Below, piece by piece: positions 51,867 to 60,784 of a stretch of DNA of 64,000 bases. Each line of letters begins with the position of its first letter. Within the stretch, counting starts at the first letter, position 1. Origin of the DNA: Phycisphaerales bacterium (GTDB taxonomy: Bacteria; Planctomycetota; Phycisphaerae; Phycisphaerales; UBA1924). The DNA lies in assembly GCA_020845755.1 (NCBI GenBank), contig JADLFE010000033.1, positions 124,001 to 188,000 of the forward strand. The letters are read 5' to 3'. Made by a program: the position numbers and the translations under genes. Below the pieces are notes generated by a model, which had not been told where the DNA came from, made no database searches, and saw only the letters and a program-made list of their open reading frames with translations.

Positions 51867-53281
51867 GCGGCGCCCTCCCGCGGCGTCGCGCCGATTCCGG
51901 TGGCGCCGCCCTCGCTCAAAATGGTGAACTCGAAGCCGCGCAGCGGATTGGTGAACAGGCCGTGGATCGGCTTCTGCGGGCTGATCCCCGCAACGGCGGC
52001 GACGTTGTGCGCCCAGCACTGGATCGCGTGATGCAGGGGGTCATTGCCCTCGCCCACGCCGAAGGTGATCGTGTAATCGCCGGGCTGCAGGTCGGGCCAG
52101 CGGTACTCCAGGCGTGCGTGGTAGTGCCCGGGCCCGGGCAGATCGACCAGGCGTCCGGGCGATGACATGCTGTTGTCGCCGCACACGTTTTTGCCGAAGC
52201 GATCGACGATCATGCTCCCGAAGATGATCTGCGCCTTGGCGCGATCGCTGCGCACCTGGAGGTGGCACATGTAGGGGTCGCCTGGCTTCAGGGCCTGGGC
52301 ACCCCTTCCGTGCTTGTCGGTGAGCGCGACTCGTTCGATCACAACCTCGCCCGCGCCGCCCCGGTCGTCGGGCGTGACGTCAACCCAGGGGAGCGATTCG
52401 TCCGCGTGCTCGACCTTGATCGGGGCGGGGGCACTGGTCGTGTCCCTGGCCGCCGGCGACCGCCCGCGAGAGAACTCCTCGGTGTGGACGAGTTTGGTGT
52501 AAAACTCGATCGCCTCGCCCGGCGGGCCGTCGAACATCTGCCGGCCCTTGTGGAGCACGATCGCGCGATCGCACAGCGTGGCGACCGAGTCCATCGAGTG
52601 CGTCACGAGGATCCTGGTCGCGTGGGCCAGTTCGTCGCGCATGAAGCGCATGCACTTCTGCTGGAAGAAGATGTCGCCGACCGCCAGCGCCTCGTCCACG
52701 ATCAGAATGTCGGGGCGGACCTGCGCCGCGACGGCGAACGCCAGGCGCACGAACATGCCGCTCGAATAGGTCTTGACAGGCTGGTCGATGAAATCACCGA
52801 TGTCGGCGAAGTCTTCGATGGTGGGCATGAGGTCGCGGGTTTCCTGTCGTGACAAGCCGTGGAGCGCCGCGGCGAGGTAGACGTTCTCCCGCCCTGTGAA
52901 CTCGTGATTAAATCCGGCGCCGAGTTCGAGCAGCGCCGACAGGCGGCCCTCGACCCGCACCTCGCCGGTCGTGGGGGCCAGAATTCCCGCGACGACCTGG
53001 AGAAGGGTGGATTTGCCCGAGCCGTTCCGCCCGATGATGCCGACGGTCTCGCCCTTGGCGACACTGAATGAAATGTCGCGGAGTGCCCAGAAGTCCTGAA
53101 AGTACTGGCGCTTCCAGCGAAAGAGGGCCTGCTTCAGACGATCGACCGGGCGGGCATAGATCTGGTAGGCCTTGCTGAGATTGCGAATGGAGATCGCCGG
53201 CGATGATTCCGCCGCTCCCCCCGCGTCATCAACGTCCACCGCACGCGGCGTGGGCACCTTTTCCCTCGTTGCGATCGACAT
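51863..53281 (-). CDS. wzt: ABC transporter ATP-binding protein Wzt with C-terminal glycan-binding domain
   Basis: 472 residues. ATPase domain (about 30-265): Walker A GRNGSGKS (84-91), signature YSSGM (172-176), Walker B ILIVDEAL (192-199) and His228 switch (LVTHSMD). A linker (about 270-300) leads to a Wzt_C-like beta-sandwich (about 300-455; VVIERVALTDKHGRGAQAL, LPGPGHYHARLEYRWPDLQPGDY). In O-antigen systems this domain recognises a capped chain end and permits export. The Wzm permease is at 55478-56335 on the opposite strand, so the pair is split. It overlaps the ruler gene by 4 bases. Confidence 0.93.
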   Translation of the reverse strand: MSIATREKVPTPRAVDVDDAGGAAESSPAISIRNLSKAYQIYARPVDRLKQALFRWKRQYFQDFWALRDISFSVAKGETVGIIGRNGSGKSTLLQVVAGILAPTTGEVRVEGRLSALLELGAGFNHEFTGRENVYLAAALHGLSRQETRDLMPTIEDFADIGDFIDQPVKTYSSGMFVRLAFAVAAQVRPDILIVDEALAVGDIFFQQKCMRFMRDELAHATRILVTHSMDSVATLCDRAIVLHKGRQMFDGPPGEAIEFYTKLVHTEEFSRGRSPAARDTTSAPAPIKVEHADESLPWVDVTPDDRGGAGEVVIERVALTDKHGRGAQALKPGDPYMCHLQVRSDRAKAQIIFGSMIVDRFGKNVCGDNSMSSPGRLVDLPGPGHYHARLEYRWPDLQPGDYTITFGVGEGNDPLHHAIQCWAHNVAAVAGISPQKPIHGLFTNPLRGFEFTILSEGGATGIGATPREGAA

Positions 53282-53350
53282 GCGGCGGCCTCGGCGCTGG
53301 CCAAGCCCGGACTCGGGGGCTCGGATTCTCCAACAAATCAGGGTAGCGCG

Positions 53351-54187
53351 TCAGGCCTTGGCGGTCCCCACCCCGGCAGGTTTCTGTGCGGGTACCTTGA
53401 TCTTCAGGGGCGCATCCGGCGACAGCGGCACGGGGATTTGCATCAGGCACGCCCCGCACGAGTCCTTGTAGACCTCGGTTCGGAGGTGGAGGGCCGCGCC
53501 ATTGACCACATTGATCGAACTGACTTCCGGATGGCGCCCCCGCCACTCGTCGAGGGCCCGGAGCACGCCACCCTGGCCCGTCGCGTCGAACTGGCGGGCA
53601 AACTCGGACGAGTCGTGACAGAGAATGAACCCGCCCGGGCGCATCGCGGGGTACCACAGGTCCAATTCGCGGACCGTGTGCTCGTAAATGTGCGACGAAT
53701 CGATGATTAAAAGTTCAGGGGCACGTCCGAGATAGGCCTTGGCGAGCGCGGTCTGCTCGATGGCGGCGGAGTCGCTGCACACGACCTTCACCACGTCGCT
53801 CAACCGGGCGTGTTCGACCCACTTCCGCGTGAAATCGCACATTTTCTTGTCGATGTCGATGGTGTAGAGCGCGTGCTTGGCTCCGAGGTGCCGGAGCATG
53901 AAGCCGGTCATCAGGGTTGAATAGCCGGCGTAATGCCCGAGTTGAACCACGGAGGAGATCCCGCTCCCCATGACCAGGGCCTGAATGAAGCTCAGGAACG
54001 GCACCTGGCACCCGCCGTGATAATTGTTGGCGTGCGAGTCGTGATACCACGCCGCGAGCGTGTCCCACTCGTCGTTCGTCATGAACGAATACACCGGCGG
54101 CACATAGTCGGCGTTGAACATGTGGTGCCACCAAAAACGCTGTGGTGCATTCAACGATTTGATGAGTGCTTGGATGCGGGTGCTCAT
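53351..54187 (-). CDS. Class I SAM-dependent methyltransferase
   Basis: 278 residues from the ATG at 54187 (a longer frame reaches 54283). Methyltransf_24-like: SSVVQLGHYAGYSTLMTGFML is the SAM motif I, YTIDIDKKMCDFTRKW, ELLIIDSSHIYEHTVRELDLWYP and GGFILCHDSSEF follow. Similar type to the methyltransferase half of the ruler protein, and may modify the same glycan. First gene of the minus-strand run, 69 bases ahead of wzt. The C-terminus (PAQKPAGVG) is Pro-rich. A dyad (54193-54206) precedes its start. Confidence 0.85.
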   Translation of the reverse strand: MSTRIQALIKSLNAPQRFWWHHMFNADYVPPVYSFMTNDEWDTLAAWYHDSHANNYHGGCQVPFLSFIQALVMGSGISSVVQLGHYAGYSTLMTGFMLRHLGAKHALYTIDIDKKMCDFTRKWVEHARLSDVVKVVCSDSAAIEQTALAKAYLGRAPELLIIDSSHIYEHTVRELDLWYPAMRPGGFILCHDSSEFARQFDATGQGGVLRALDEWRGRHPEVSSINVVNGAALHLRTEVYKDSCGACLMQIPVPLSPDAPLKIKVPAQKPAGVGTAKA

Positions 54188-54192
54188 GCAAA

Positions 54193-54206
54193 CACAGTAT
54201 TCTGTG
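54193..54206. repeat. Dyad CACAG-TATT-CTGTG before the glycan operon
   Basis: A perfect 5-bp inverted repeat with a 4-base loop only 5 bases upstream of the ATG at 54187. It could be an operator or a ribosome-site hairpin; the divergent region 54188-54398 has no obvious promoter. Confidence 0.4.
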
Positions 54207-54398
54207 CCAAGACAGCAATCCAAGATCGCATGGAGTTCTCTGGTTTGACATCGCATCGCCTCGTTTGGCGGAACTCTCGCCAATCATCTGCGGACCGTGC
54301 AATGCCGGACATGGGAGTTCGTTGTTCTCCCGCGACCACTTCTTGGGCGTGGGGTGTCACTTGCTCATTCGGCCCAGCGTTTTTCTTCCGGAGACCAC

Positions 54399-55397
54399 AT
54401 GATTCTTGACTTTGCCGCCGAGCAACTCGCCGCACATCCCGCGCTCTCGGCGCTCGACTTGGGCGACACCCGCGAACTGCGAATCGTGCGCGAGGGACAG
54501 AAGAACACGGTCTGGGCCTTCGGGCGGGTTCGCAAATTGTTCTTCGTGACCGGGCACGCGCGTTCGGGCACGAACTGGATCGCCGCCCTTCTCATGCGCC
54601 ATCCGTCGATCTACGTCGATGGCGAGTACTACTTCCAGGAACTCAAGCGCGGTTTCGACGCGTTCCGTCACGAGGCGTATCACCGGGCCATCCGCGAGCC
54701 CGTCCGCACCGTCGCCGAATCGTGCTTCCAGGACACCGTCCGGCTGTGCATTGCCGCGTGCTCGATCCACCATCCTGACGCGGAGTGGGTGGGCGACCGC
54801 ACGCCCCGCCCGCTGGAAGTCTTTCTTCCCGGCGCACCGCACTTTGTCATCACCCGCGACGGACGCGACGTGCTGGTCAGCCTCGCGATCCTCGAAATCG
54901 CGGTTGGAGGCCCGGTCTACCAGGAGTTCGCCCACTGCCCCGTGCTCCGGCGGTTGCGCGAGGAGTTCCTGAAGGACAAGGAGTACTTCAAGAAGAATCC
55001 GGACCGGCTGCTCACGTCCGAACCCTTCACGCAGGCCATCGCGCAGCGCTGGGCCGCACAGATCCGCCATGACCACGATGTCATCGAGAAGATCCACGCG
55101 GGCGACATCGATGCGTCGGTTTTCTCCATTACCTACGAGGCGCTGCACGAGGATCCGGAACGGCATCGCGCCCGCATGTACCAGTTCCTGGGGCTCGATC
55201 CCGCCAAGGCCCTGCCGTTGACCGTCGAATCCGAGACCCTCCCGGGATTCCGCGGCGACAACCATACCTCAGACCGGCGCAAGGGAGTCGTTGGAGACTG
55301 GCACATCTACTTCACCGACACCGCCAAGAACTGGTTCAAACAGGCGGCTGGCACGGAACTGATCCGCGCGGGCTACGAGCCGTCGAACGACTGGTAA
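54399..55397 (+). CDS. Sulfotransferase, PAPS-dependent
   Basis: 332 residues from the ATG at 54399. Residues about 45-61 give the 5'-phosphosulfate loop FFVTGHARSGTNW (a variant of PKSGTTW), and 153-161 RDGRDVLVS is the 3'-phosphate loop. HxxD/E-type acceptor residues lie between. Such cytosolic enzymes transfer sulfate from PAPS to a carbohydrate or other hydroxyl. Located divergently from the glycan operon and just upstream of wzm on the same strand, so glycan sulfation is likely. The frame N-terminal to the start is not family-like. Confidence 0.87.
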   Translation: MILDFAAEQLAAHPALSALDLGDTRELRIVREGQKNTVWAFGRVRKLFFVTGHARSGTNWIAALLMRHPSIYVDGEYYFQELKRGFDAFRHEAYHRAIREPVRTVAESCFQDTVRLCIAACSIHHPDAEWVGDRTPRPLEVFLPGAPHFVITRDGRDVLVSLAILEIAVGGPVYQEFAHCPVLRRLREEFLKDKEYFKKNPDRLLTSEPFTQAIAQRWAAQIRHDHDVIEKIHAGDIDASVFSITYEALHEDPERHRARMYQFLGLDPAKALPLTVESETLPGFRGDNHTSDRRKGVVGDWHIYFTDTAKNWFKQAAGTELIRAGYEPSNDW

Positions 55398-55477
55398 GGA
55401 CATCGCGAAAAAGGCAGATCACCACACGCGTACCATTCCGTTTGCGCCGTGTCGCCACGCGCGCATCGGAAACACCC

Positions 55478-56335
55478 ATGCCCACCGCCGTGTACAGCGA
55501 TCGGCCAGCGTCCATCCTCGCGCACCTCAACCCCGCGCGCATGCTCTCCACCCTCTGGACCCATCGCGCGCTGGCCATCCAACTCGCCCGACGCGACATC
55601 GAGGCCCGGTACAAATCTCAGAAACTCGGTCTGCTCTGGGCCGTCCTCAACCCCCTCGTCCTCCTGGCCATCTACACCTTTGTTTTCGGCGTGGTCTTTC
55701 CCAACCGCGTCGGCGGCATGCGCGAGGAGCACCTGGGCCTCTACGCCCTCAACGTCTTCCTCGGGCTGGTCACCTTCGGGCTTTTCCGCGACCTCTTCAA
55801 CCACGCGCCCGGACTGGTCGTCGGCAACAGGAACTATGTCAAGCGCGTCGTCTTCCCCCTCGAGGTCCTCACCATCGCCGATTTCCTCTCCTGCCTCTTC
55901 AACATGCTCATCGGCGTGGCCGTGTGGCTCGTCGGATACCTGGCGATCCAGCGCGAAGCCCCGCCCATGGAGACTGTCCTGTTCCCCGTCCTCATCATCC
56001 CGGTGGCCCTTCTGGGGCTGGCGGCGAGTTGGTTCCTCTCGGCCTTGACCGTCTTCGTACGCGACCTTTCCAACGCGGTCGAGATGATCTCGACCGTGCT
56101 CTTCTTCCTCACGCCGATCTTCTACAGCCTGAACAACGTCCCGCCACTCATGCGGGAGGTGCTGCAGTTCAACCCGATGGCGCAGGCGGTGGAAGGTGCG
56201 CGGGCGGCGATGATCCGCGGCGAGCAGCCGGACTGGCGGAACTGGTCGATCACGCTGGTCACCGCCGCACTGGCCGCGTTGTTTTCGTACGCGTTTTTCA
56301 CCAAGGCCCGACGCGCGTTCGCGGACGTGCTGTAG
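55478..56335 (+). CDS. wzm: ABC transporter permease Wzm
   Basis: 285 residues, ABC-2 type permease with six TM helices: LLWAVLNPLVLLAIYTFVFG, LGLYALNVFLGLVTFGLF, FLSCLFNMLIGVAVWLVGYL, LIIPVALLGLAASWFL, AVEMISTVLFFLTPIFY and ALAALFSYAFFTKARR. The N-terminus has IQLARRDIEARYKSQKLGLLW, typical of the polysaccharide-exporting family (RDIRARY..). Forms the pore used with Wzt. It follows the sulfotransferase by 80 bases on the same strand. Start ATG at 55478. Confidence 0.93.
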   Translation: MPTAVYSDRPASILAHLNPARMLSTLWTHRALAIQLARRDIEARYKSQKLGLLWAVLNPLVLLAIYTFVFGVVFPNRVGGMREEHLGLYALNVFLGLVTFGLFRDLFNHAPGLVVGNRNYVKRVVFPLEVLTIADFLSCLFNMLIGVAVWLVGYLAIQREAPPMETVLFPVLIIPVALLGLAASWFLSALTVFVRDLSNAVEMISTVLFFLTPIFYSLNNVPPLMREVLQFNPMAQAVEGARAAMIRGEQPDWRNWSITLVTAALAALFSYAFFTKARRAFADVL

Positions 56336-56353
56336 AAGACCCGTGAGCGGCGG

Positions 56354-57403
56354 TCACTTCCCGCCCGCCAGTTCCCGCACCGCGCCGACAAGACCCTCGA
56401 CCGTCCGCGTCATGCGCTCAAGGTTGAGTGTCTCGATGGTGTCGGTGGGCTTGTGATAGTTGGGGTTGCGGAAGTTGGCGGTGTCGGTAACCATCACCGC
56501 GGGAATGCCGGCCAGCAGGAACGGCGCGTGGTCTGAACGCATCAGGTCGGGGAGTGGCACGGGGGCAAAGTCGGCCCGGAAGACCTTAACGCCCGGGGCG
56601 GCCGCGACCATCGCCGTTTCGACTCGCTTGGTCAGGGGCTGGTGGGCCGAGGTCGTTACCAGGACGATGTTGTCACCAATGGTCGACGGCTCGAACACAC
56701 CCTTGATCGGCGGGAACGGCGATTTCTGGCTCCCTTCCTTGTCGCTGTAATAGCCGAGCAACTCGAGGCTGAGCATCGCGACGATCTTCTCGTGCTGGCG
56801 CGGACCGCCGGGCTTGGTGTCCTCACGCCACTGGCGGACGTATTCCGCTGAGCCAACCAGGCCGACTTCCTCAAAGGTGAACAGAACAAAGCGGACGGTG
56901 CGCTCGAGTGGTTGGTCTTTCAGAACCCTGGCCAGTTCCACCAGGCCCGCCACGCCGCTGGCGTCATCGTCGGCGCCGGGGCTCTTGGGCACGGCATCGA
57001 AGTGGGCGCTGACCAGCACGACCTCGTCGGGGAGCGCTTTGCCCGCGAGTTCGATGATGATGTTGTTGGAGATGACGGGTTCGTTCTTTGCTTCGGGCTT
57101 GTCGTCGGGCCTTGCCGCATCCGTGGGCTGGCCCTCCTTCCAGTTCCGGGCGGGGATCGACCACTTCACCTCTTGAAGCGTGGGCTCATACCCCAGGGCC
57201 TTGAGGCGGTCGACCAGCACCCGCTCGGCCTTGGCGAGGCCCTCGCGGTCCATCCGGGCCGATCTGGCCTCAGGGAGCGCCCGCATGACGTCCACGAGCG
57301 TCTGCTGATCCACCTTAGCGGGCGGGGCGGGAGCCTGGGCGGACAAGTGAACAGCCGAGAGCGAGCCGTTGACGAGTACGGCGAGAGCCGAAATCCACAT
57401 CAT
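56354..57403 (-). CDS. M28 family metallopeptidase, exported
   Basis: 349 residues from ATG at 57403. Signal peptide (WISALAVLVNGSLSAVHLSAQ). The zinc aminopeptidase core: VVLVSAHFDAVPKSPGADDDASG contains the ligands His and Asp, FTFEEVGLVGS has the Glu pair, and LSLELLGYYSD and RSDHAPFLLAGIPAVM carry later ligands. This is the Zn-dependent exopeptidase group that removes N-terminal amino acids from peptides or processes glutaminyl peptides. It lies 18 bases after wzm but convergent to it, so it is not part of the glycan transcripts. Confidence 0.88.
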   Translation of the reverse strand: MMWISALAVLVNGSLSAVHLSAQAPAPPAKVDQQTLVDVMRALPEARSARMDREGLAKAERVLVDRLKALGYEPTLQEVKWSIPARNWKEGQPTDAARPDDKPEAKNEPVISNNIIIELAGKALPDEVVLVSAHFDAVPKSPGADDDASGVAGLVELARVLKDQPLERTVRFVLFTFEEVGLVGSAEYVRQWREDTKPGGPRQHEKIVAMLSLELLGYYSDKEGSQKSPFPPIKGVFEPSTIGDNIVLVTTSAHQPLTKRVETAMVAAAPGVKVFRADFAPVPLPDLMRSDHAPFLLAGIPAVMVTDTANFRNPNYHKPTDTIETLNLERMTRTVEGLVGAVRELAGGK

Positions 57404-57747
57404 GTCCCGATGGTATCGAACGCAGACGCCACCCTCATACCCTGCCAAGGACCGAATGCGGATGTGCTTGTGGCTGGCGAGTTGACCGAAGGCCCGCGAT
57501 CAGGGAGGATGCTCGCCTCCGAGGGGGCCCATGCCGCCAAACCCGAGGCATGGACCCGGGCATGGGATGCCGGACGATCGGGAGGAAGTGGCGGCCTTGG
57601 GCAACCAGGGGCGATCGGGCGGCGTAGGGTTTGGGCTCCGGATTCGCGCGAGGCGTCGGCGCCGGAGAAAAGCGGGCAACCAAGGCCTGTCGCGGAGCGT
57701 GCGGCTCATGCCGCGACTCAGCGTCGGGGATGTCTGGAGTGTGATAG
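57404..57747. other. Divergent intergenic stretch with no clear features
   Basis: 344 bases between the M28 peptidase and the coiled-coil protein. High GC, no promoter or convincing coding frame; a few short direct and inverted Gly-codon-like repeats only. Confidence 0.3.
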
Positions 57748-59133
57748 ATGGCAGGTCGGACCAGCACGAGCGTCGGAATGGGCATCGCGATCACGGTCCT
57801 CAGCGTTCTGGCGCTGGGCTTCTTCGTGCTGGCGACGGTGTTCTACGGCAAGTTCAACAAGGCGCAGGGCGAACTCAAGAGCCAGGCGGCCAACGTCGAA
57901 CAGTACGTCAAGGCCAGCGAGCAGCAGCGTGACGACATCCGCCAGTTGCTCACGCCGGCCAAAGCCAAGAACAAGTCGGTCGTGGGCTACCTCGCCGAGT
58001 CCATGCAGGCTTCGATGCAGCGTGTGACGGGCAACAAGAACGACTCGCCCGAGTCCCTGACCGAGAAACTCTCGAAGGTCCAGGGCGCCGAATCCGCCGC
58101 TCTTCTGTCGCTGATCGAAGACCGTGCGAACCGGATCAAGGCGCTCGAGGACCAGGTCGCCGCCGCCGAGGCCGCCCGCGCCGCGGCGTTGGCCGACAAG
58201 CAGGCCGAGGTCGATCGCGTGAAGGGGATCGAGGATCGTCACGCGGCGACGCTCGCCGCCATCTCGGCCCAGGTCGAGGAATACAAGAAGGAAGTCGACA
58301 CCTTCCGCGACGGGACCAACAAGGCACGCGGCGACATGGAGTCGCGCGTCTCGTCGATCACGTCCGAGTTCGCTCAGCGTGAGCAGGAGTTGTCGGCGCG
58401 CATCAGCAAGTTGCAGGAGGAGAACCTCGTCGCCGCCGGTCAGATCGCCAAACTCCGCGGCGAGCGGAACCAGGAACTCTTCAAGGGCCGCGCCGAGGAG
58501 AGCCTTGTCGACGCCAAGGTGGTTGCGCTCAAGCCCGCGGAGAACGCGGTCGTGATCGGCATCGGCAGGAAGCAGAATGTTGACGTGGGGATGAGTTTCG
58601 CGGTGTATAGCGACGCATCGTCGATCAAGGCTGATCCGACGACGGGCGAGTATCCGCGCGGCAAGGCCAATGTCGAGGTGATCGCGGTCTCGGACACGAC
58701 CTCGACCTGCCGCCTGCTCAGCGAATCCAAGGGCAACCCCGTGGCGGTCGGCGATTCGGTCGCCAACGCCCTGTACGACCCGAGCAAGACCTACTCGTTC
58801 CTCATCTATGGCAACTTCGACGTGAACAACGACGGGATCGCCACCCCGCTCGAGCAGTCCGATCTCAAGGCCCTGATCGAGGGTTGGGGCGGCAAGAGCG
58901 TGGAGGACCTGGGGGGTGATGTGGACTTCCTGGTGCTGGGCCAGCGCCCGATTCTCCCGCCCCGCCCGGGCGCCGACGCTCCGATCGAGATCCTGCAGGA
59001 GTACATCCGCCTGTCGCGCATCGTCGAGCGGTACGACTCGCTCTACAAGCAGGCGATCTCGACCGGTCTGCCGGTCTTGAACGAGAACCGCCTGTACACC
59101 CTGATCGGGCGCGAGCGCGCCGGCGCCCGCTGA
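57748..59133 (+). CDS. Membrane-anchored coiled-coil protein, function unknown
   Basis: 461 residues. N-terminal TM helix (about 10-33, VGMGIAITVLSVLALGFFVLATVFY), a long coiled coil (about 35-255, KLSKVQGAESAALL, then many KALEDQVAAAEAARAAAL heptads), and a C-terminal beta-rich domain (about 260-400, VDAKVVALKPAENAVVIGIGRKQNVDVGMSFAVYSD) resembling FlgT-C-type domains, then a helix. Similar proteins are widespread in Phycisphaerae as exported or periplasmic anchors. Function not assignable. Start ATG at 57748. An acyltransferase follows by 18 bases. Confidence 0.72.
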   Translation: MAGRTSTSVGMGIAITVLSVLALGFFVLATVFYGKFNKAQGELKSQAANVEQYVKASEQQRDDIRQLLTPAKAKNKSVVGYLAESMQASMQRVTGNKNDSPESLTEKLSKVQGAESAALLSLIEDRANRIKALEDQVAAAEAARAAALADKQAEVDRVKGIEDRHAATLAAISAQVEEYKKEVDTFRDGTNKARGDMESRVSSITSEFAQREQELSARISKLQEENLVAAGQIAKLRGERNQELFKGRAEESLVDAKVVALKPAENAVVIGIGRKQNVDVGMSFAVYSDASSIKADPTTGEYPRGKANVEVIAVSDTTSTCRLLSESKGNPVAVGDSVANALYDPSKTYSFLIYGNFDVNNDGIATPLEQSDLKALIEGWGGKSVEDLGGDVDFLVLGQRPILPPRPGADAPIEILQEYIRLSRIVERYDSLYKQAISTGLPVLNENRLYTLIGRERAGAR

Positions 59134-59151
59134 CCCTCACGCGGCCCATCG

Positions 59152-60246
59152 ATGCCTAAGAAGCCCAAGCGCCCGATGCCCGCGTGGCTGCAGACCGTCG
59201 CCGCCACGGGATTGCGCAGCGCAATGACCCTGCCGCTGGCGGCCGGGATCGGGCCGAGCCTGGCCGTCGCGGATCGCCTGGGTCGCTGGTTTGGTGCGCT
59301 CCCGTTCAATCGCAAACGGCTTGATCGCGCCATCGAACATCTGGCCTTCGCGTTTCCTGGGTGGACGATCGAACAACGCCGCGCCTGCGCGCTCGACGCC
59401 TACTCGCACCTGTTCCAACTCGCGGTCGAGGTGGCGTACACGCCACGCCTCGTGGGTGATGACAGTTGGCACGAGCACATCGAGGTGGTGGGGATCGATC
59501 CCTCGACGCGTTTCGATCCGTGCTCGGCCCGCGTTGCGCTCAAGCGCCTGATGGCCGGGCGTCCCGCGGTCATGATCACCGGCCACTGCGGGAACTGGGA
59601 AGTGCTGGGCTATGCGCTTGCGGTGCTTGGCTTTCAGGTCCATGCGCTCTATCGCCCGCTCGACAACCGCGCTCTGGATCGCTGGGTGCGCGAGGTGCGT
59701 CAGCGCAAGGGCCTGGTGCTCCTCGACAAGTTCGGCGCGACGGAGAACCTGCCGCGTCTTCTCTCGCGGGGACACCCGGTCGCGTTTGTCGCGGACCAGA
59801 ACGCGGGCGACCGCGGGCTCTTCGTGCCGTTCTTTGGTCGGTTGGCGTCGACGTACAAGACGATCGGGCTCCTGGCGATGCAGCACGAAGCACCGGTGAT
59901 CTGCGCGATGGCCCGGCGGATCCACCCCGCCAAGGCCGGCGGGCGAACGATGCCCTACCGGATCGAGATCGCCGACGTCATCGAACCCTCGGATTGGAAG
60001 GGCCAACCGGACCCGCTTTTCTATATCACGGCCCGGTATCGTCTCGCGATCGAGCGCATGGTTCGATCCGCGCCGGAACAGTATCTCTGGATGCATCGCA
60101 TCTGGAAGAGTCGCCCGCGCCACGAGCGGGACCACAAGCCCGTGCCCCCGGCGCTTTCGGGCAAGTTGCGGGCCCTGCCTTGGCTGGACGACGCCGCGGT
60201 GGAGCGCGTCGTGGAGCAGAGCCGGCGCGAATCCGGGGCCGCGTAG
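59152..60246 (+). CDS. LpxL/HtrB-like lipid A acyltransferase
   Basis: 364 residues. Lysophospholipid/lipid A acyltransferase family: motif 1 GHCGNWE (144-150, with the H-x4-E catalytic pair His145 and Glu150), LYRPLDNRALD, FVADQNAGDRGLFVPFFG and PVICAMARRI follow. One N-terminal hydrophobic segment (about 20-42) anchors it to the inner face of the membrane. It would add a secondary acyl chain to a lipid A-like or other glycolipid. Together with Wzm/Wzt it suggests an LPS-type surface. Start ATG at 59152. Confidence 0.83.
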   Translation: MPKKPKRPMPAWLQTVAATGLRSAMTLPLAAGIGPSLAVADRLGRWFGALPFNRKRLDRAIEHLAFAFPGWTIEQRRACALDAYSHLFQLAVEVAYTPRLVGDDSWHEHIEVVGIDPSTRFDPCSARVALKRLMAGRPAVMITGHCGNWEVLGYALAVLGFQVHALYRPLDNRALDRWVREVRQRKGLVLLDKFGATENLPRLLSRGHPVAFVADQNAGDRGLFVPFFGRLASTYKTIGLLAMQHEAPVICAMARRIHPAKAGGRTMPYRIEIADVIEPSDWKGQPDPLFYITARYRLAIERMVRSAPEQYLWMHRIWKSRPRHERDHKPVPPALSGKLRALPWLDDAAVERVVEQSRRESGAA

Positions 60247-60325
60247 GGGCGAGCGCCCGAGCATCCGCGACCTATTCTCACCGAGGTGCTGCGTGTCACG
60301 AGCGTCCGCGAGGGAGAATCACGAC

Positions 60326-60763
60326 ATGTCCGATCTGTCCGGCACGGAACACGACGACGAGACCGGCGGGCGCCTCGAGGGCGTGCGTGTGCTGATCGTA
60401 GATGACGACCGCGACGTGCTCGAGTCGATCGACGCCGCGTTCCAGGCCGAGGGAGCACTCACGCAACTGGCCAGCGACGGGAACGAGGCCGTGCGCATCT
60501 GCCACGAGGACCCGCCCGACCTCGTGATCCTCGACATGATGCTCCCCAAGCGATCCGGCTTTCTTGTGCTCGAAAAGATCAAGGGCAACGAGGACAGCCC
60601 GCTGGTCATCATGGTGACGGCCAACGAGGGGCGGCGGCACCAGGCCTACGCGGAATCGCTGGGCGTCGATCGTTACATGCAGAAGCCCGTGCCGCTCGGA
60701 AAACTGCTGGATGTCGCCGCCGAACTGGTCGATCAGGAACTCGAAGACGACGGCGAGGAATAA
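60326..60763 (+). CDS. Response regulator receiver protein, single domain
   Basis: 145 residues. A receiver domain alone (about 20-135): acidic pair DDD at 26-28, phospho-acceptor Asp70 in VILDMMLP, Thr98 (VTAN) and Lys120 in MQKPVPLG. No DNA-binding or enzyme output domain is attached, so it acts by protein contacts, like CheY or SpdR-type regulators. Start ATG at 60326 (AGGGAG upstream). The sensor kinase is not nearby. The next small gene is 21 bases downstream. Confidence 0.92.
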   Translation: MSDLSGTEHDDETGGRLEGVRVLIVDDDRDVLESIDAAFQAEGALTQLASDGNEAVRICHEDPPDLVILDMMLPKRSGFLVLEKIKGNEDSPLVIMVTANEGRRHQAYAESLGVDRYMQKPVPLGKLLDVAAELVDQELEDDGEE

Positions 60764-60784
60764 CGGACTCGTCAGGGGGATCGG

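Noticed and set aside
50169-52031. A 620-residue plus-strand frame opposite the coiled-coil methyltransferase
   Set aside because: Composition is arginine/leucine-rich without motifs; the minus strand has clear SAM motif, heptads and gene overlaps.
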